A stretch of DNA of 5,540 bases from Candidatus Omnitrophota bacterium (GTDB taxonomy: Bacteria; Omnitrophota; Gorgyraeia; Tantalellales; Tantalellaceae). Positions 5,314 to 5,540 of this stretch are shown here, piece by piece. Numbering within the stretch: the stretch's first letter is position 1; each line of letters begins with the position of its first letter. The position numbers and the translations under genes are program-made. The stretch covers positions 1 through 5,540 of the forward strand of contig DAOVKF010000097.1 of NCBI GenBank assembly GCA_030631915.1, in the 5' to 3' direction. Under the pieces are notes generated by a model. That model saw only the letters and a program-made list of their open reading frames with translations. It did not search any database and was not told the origin of the DNA.

Positions 5314-5540
5314 ATGGACGCGAGAGGAAGATTGATCGTGGCGCTTGATGTAAAGGGTGAGAAAAAATGCCTTGAATTGATCGAAACGCTGTCGCCGGTA
5401 GTGGATATTTTCAAGGTGGGCATAGCGCCGTTCACGGAGTTCGGAGATATGGTCCTGAAAAAACTCCGGGAAGCGGGGAAAAAGGTCTTTTTGGACCTGA
5501 AGGTCCATGATATCCCGAATACCGTGAGAGGCGCCTCTTG
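5314..5540 (+). CDS. pyrF: orotidine 5'-phosphate decarboxylase, N-terminal part (3' end outside window)
   Basis: PyrF decarboxylates OMP to UMP, the last step of the pathway. The frame opens at ATG 5314, has GGGAG (5302-5306) 7 nt upstream, and runs off the right edge after 75 full codons. The visible part starts with a first beta strand LIVALDVKG (7-15), with substrate-binding Asp 12. Then comes DIFKVGIAPF (31-40), with Lys 34, and the family signature KVFLDLKVHDIPNTV (57-71), whose Asp 61, Lys 63 and Asp 66 are the expected D-x-K-x-x-D catalytic residues. These features fit the bacterial PyrF group. It lies 44 nt after pyrD, and that gap holds two small inverted repeats but no terminator. 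About two thirds of the protein, including the phosphate-binding end, is not in the window. Confidence 0.94.
   Translation, partial: MDARGRLIVALDVKGEKKCLELIETLSPVVDIFKVGIAPFTEFGDMVLKKLREAGKKVFLDLKVHDIPNTVRGAS

Overview
The window is a de novo pyrimidine (UMP) biosynthesis operon, all on the + strand, in the order pyrR-pyrB-pyrC-pyrK-pyrD-pyrF. It is preceded by the 3' end of an unrelated, probably exported, protein gene. The base composition is moderately GC-rich. A VPEL/hydrophobic/basic C-terminal tail on the first protein resembles PEP-CTERM (exosortase) sorting tails of Gram-negative bacteria, while the operon carries a PyrR-type RNA attenuator and a class IB (PyrK-dependent) dihydroorotate dehydrogenase, best known from Firmicutes but found more widely. 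I infer a Gram-negative or deep-branching, possibly uncultivated, anaerobic-type bacterium. The phylum cannot be fixed from this sequence.

Layout. 1-302: C-terminal part of a DUF1566/Lcl-type surface protein. 303-578: a compact control region with a near-consensus sigma70-type promoter (TTGACA, 17-nt spacer, TAAAAT), a PyrR-binding RNA hairpin with an exact UCCNGNGAGGY core, a 13-codon leader reading frame with its own Shine-Dalgarno sequence, and an intrinsic terminator. 579-1148: pyrR. 1184-2125: pyrB. 2209-3501: pyrC. About 3533-4342: pyrK. 4352-5269: pyrD. 5314 to the window end: pyrF, truncated by the edge. Gaps between the genes are 9-83 nt, and I see no terminator or promoter between them, so they probably form one transcript.

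How the parts work together. PyrB makes carbamoyl-aspartate, PyrC cyclises it to dihydroorotate, PyrD with PyrK oxidises it to orotate with NAD+, and PyrF performs the final decarboxylation to UMP. The carbamoyl-phosphate synthase genes, pyrE and pyrI are not in the window. PyrR senses uridine nucleotides and binds the leader RNA of its own operon.

The most interesting point is the leader. The 3' arm of the PyrR-binding hairpin contains part of the Shine-Dalgarno sequence of the 13-codon frame, and that frame runs through the 5' arm of the terminator and stops in its loop. This suggests control by coupled translation: PyrR-UMP would hide the leader ribosome site, leaving the terminator free to form. 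When UMP is low, ribosomes would translate the leader and block the terminator. I see no convincing Bacillus-style antiterminator. A second point is that the PyrK flavin-binding motif, normally R-P-x-S, reads I-P-L-G here.
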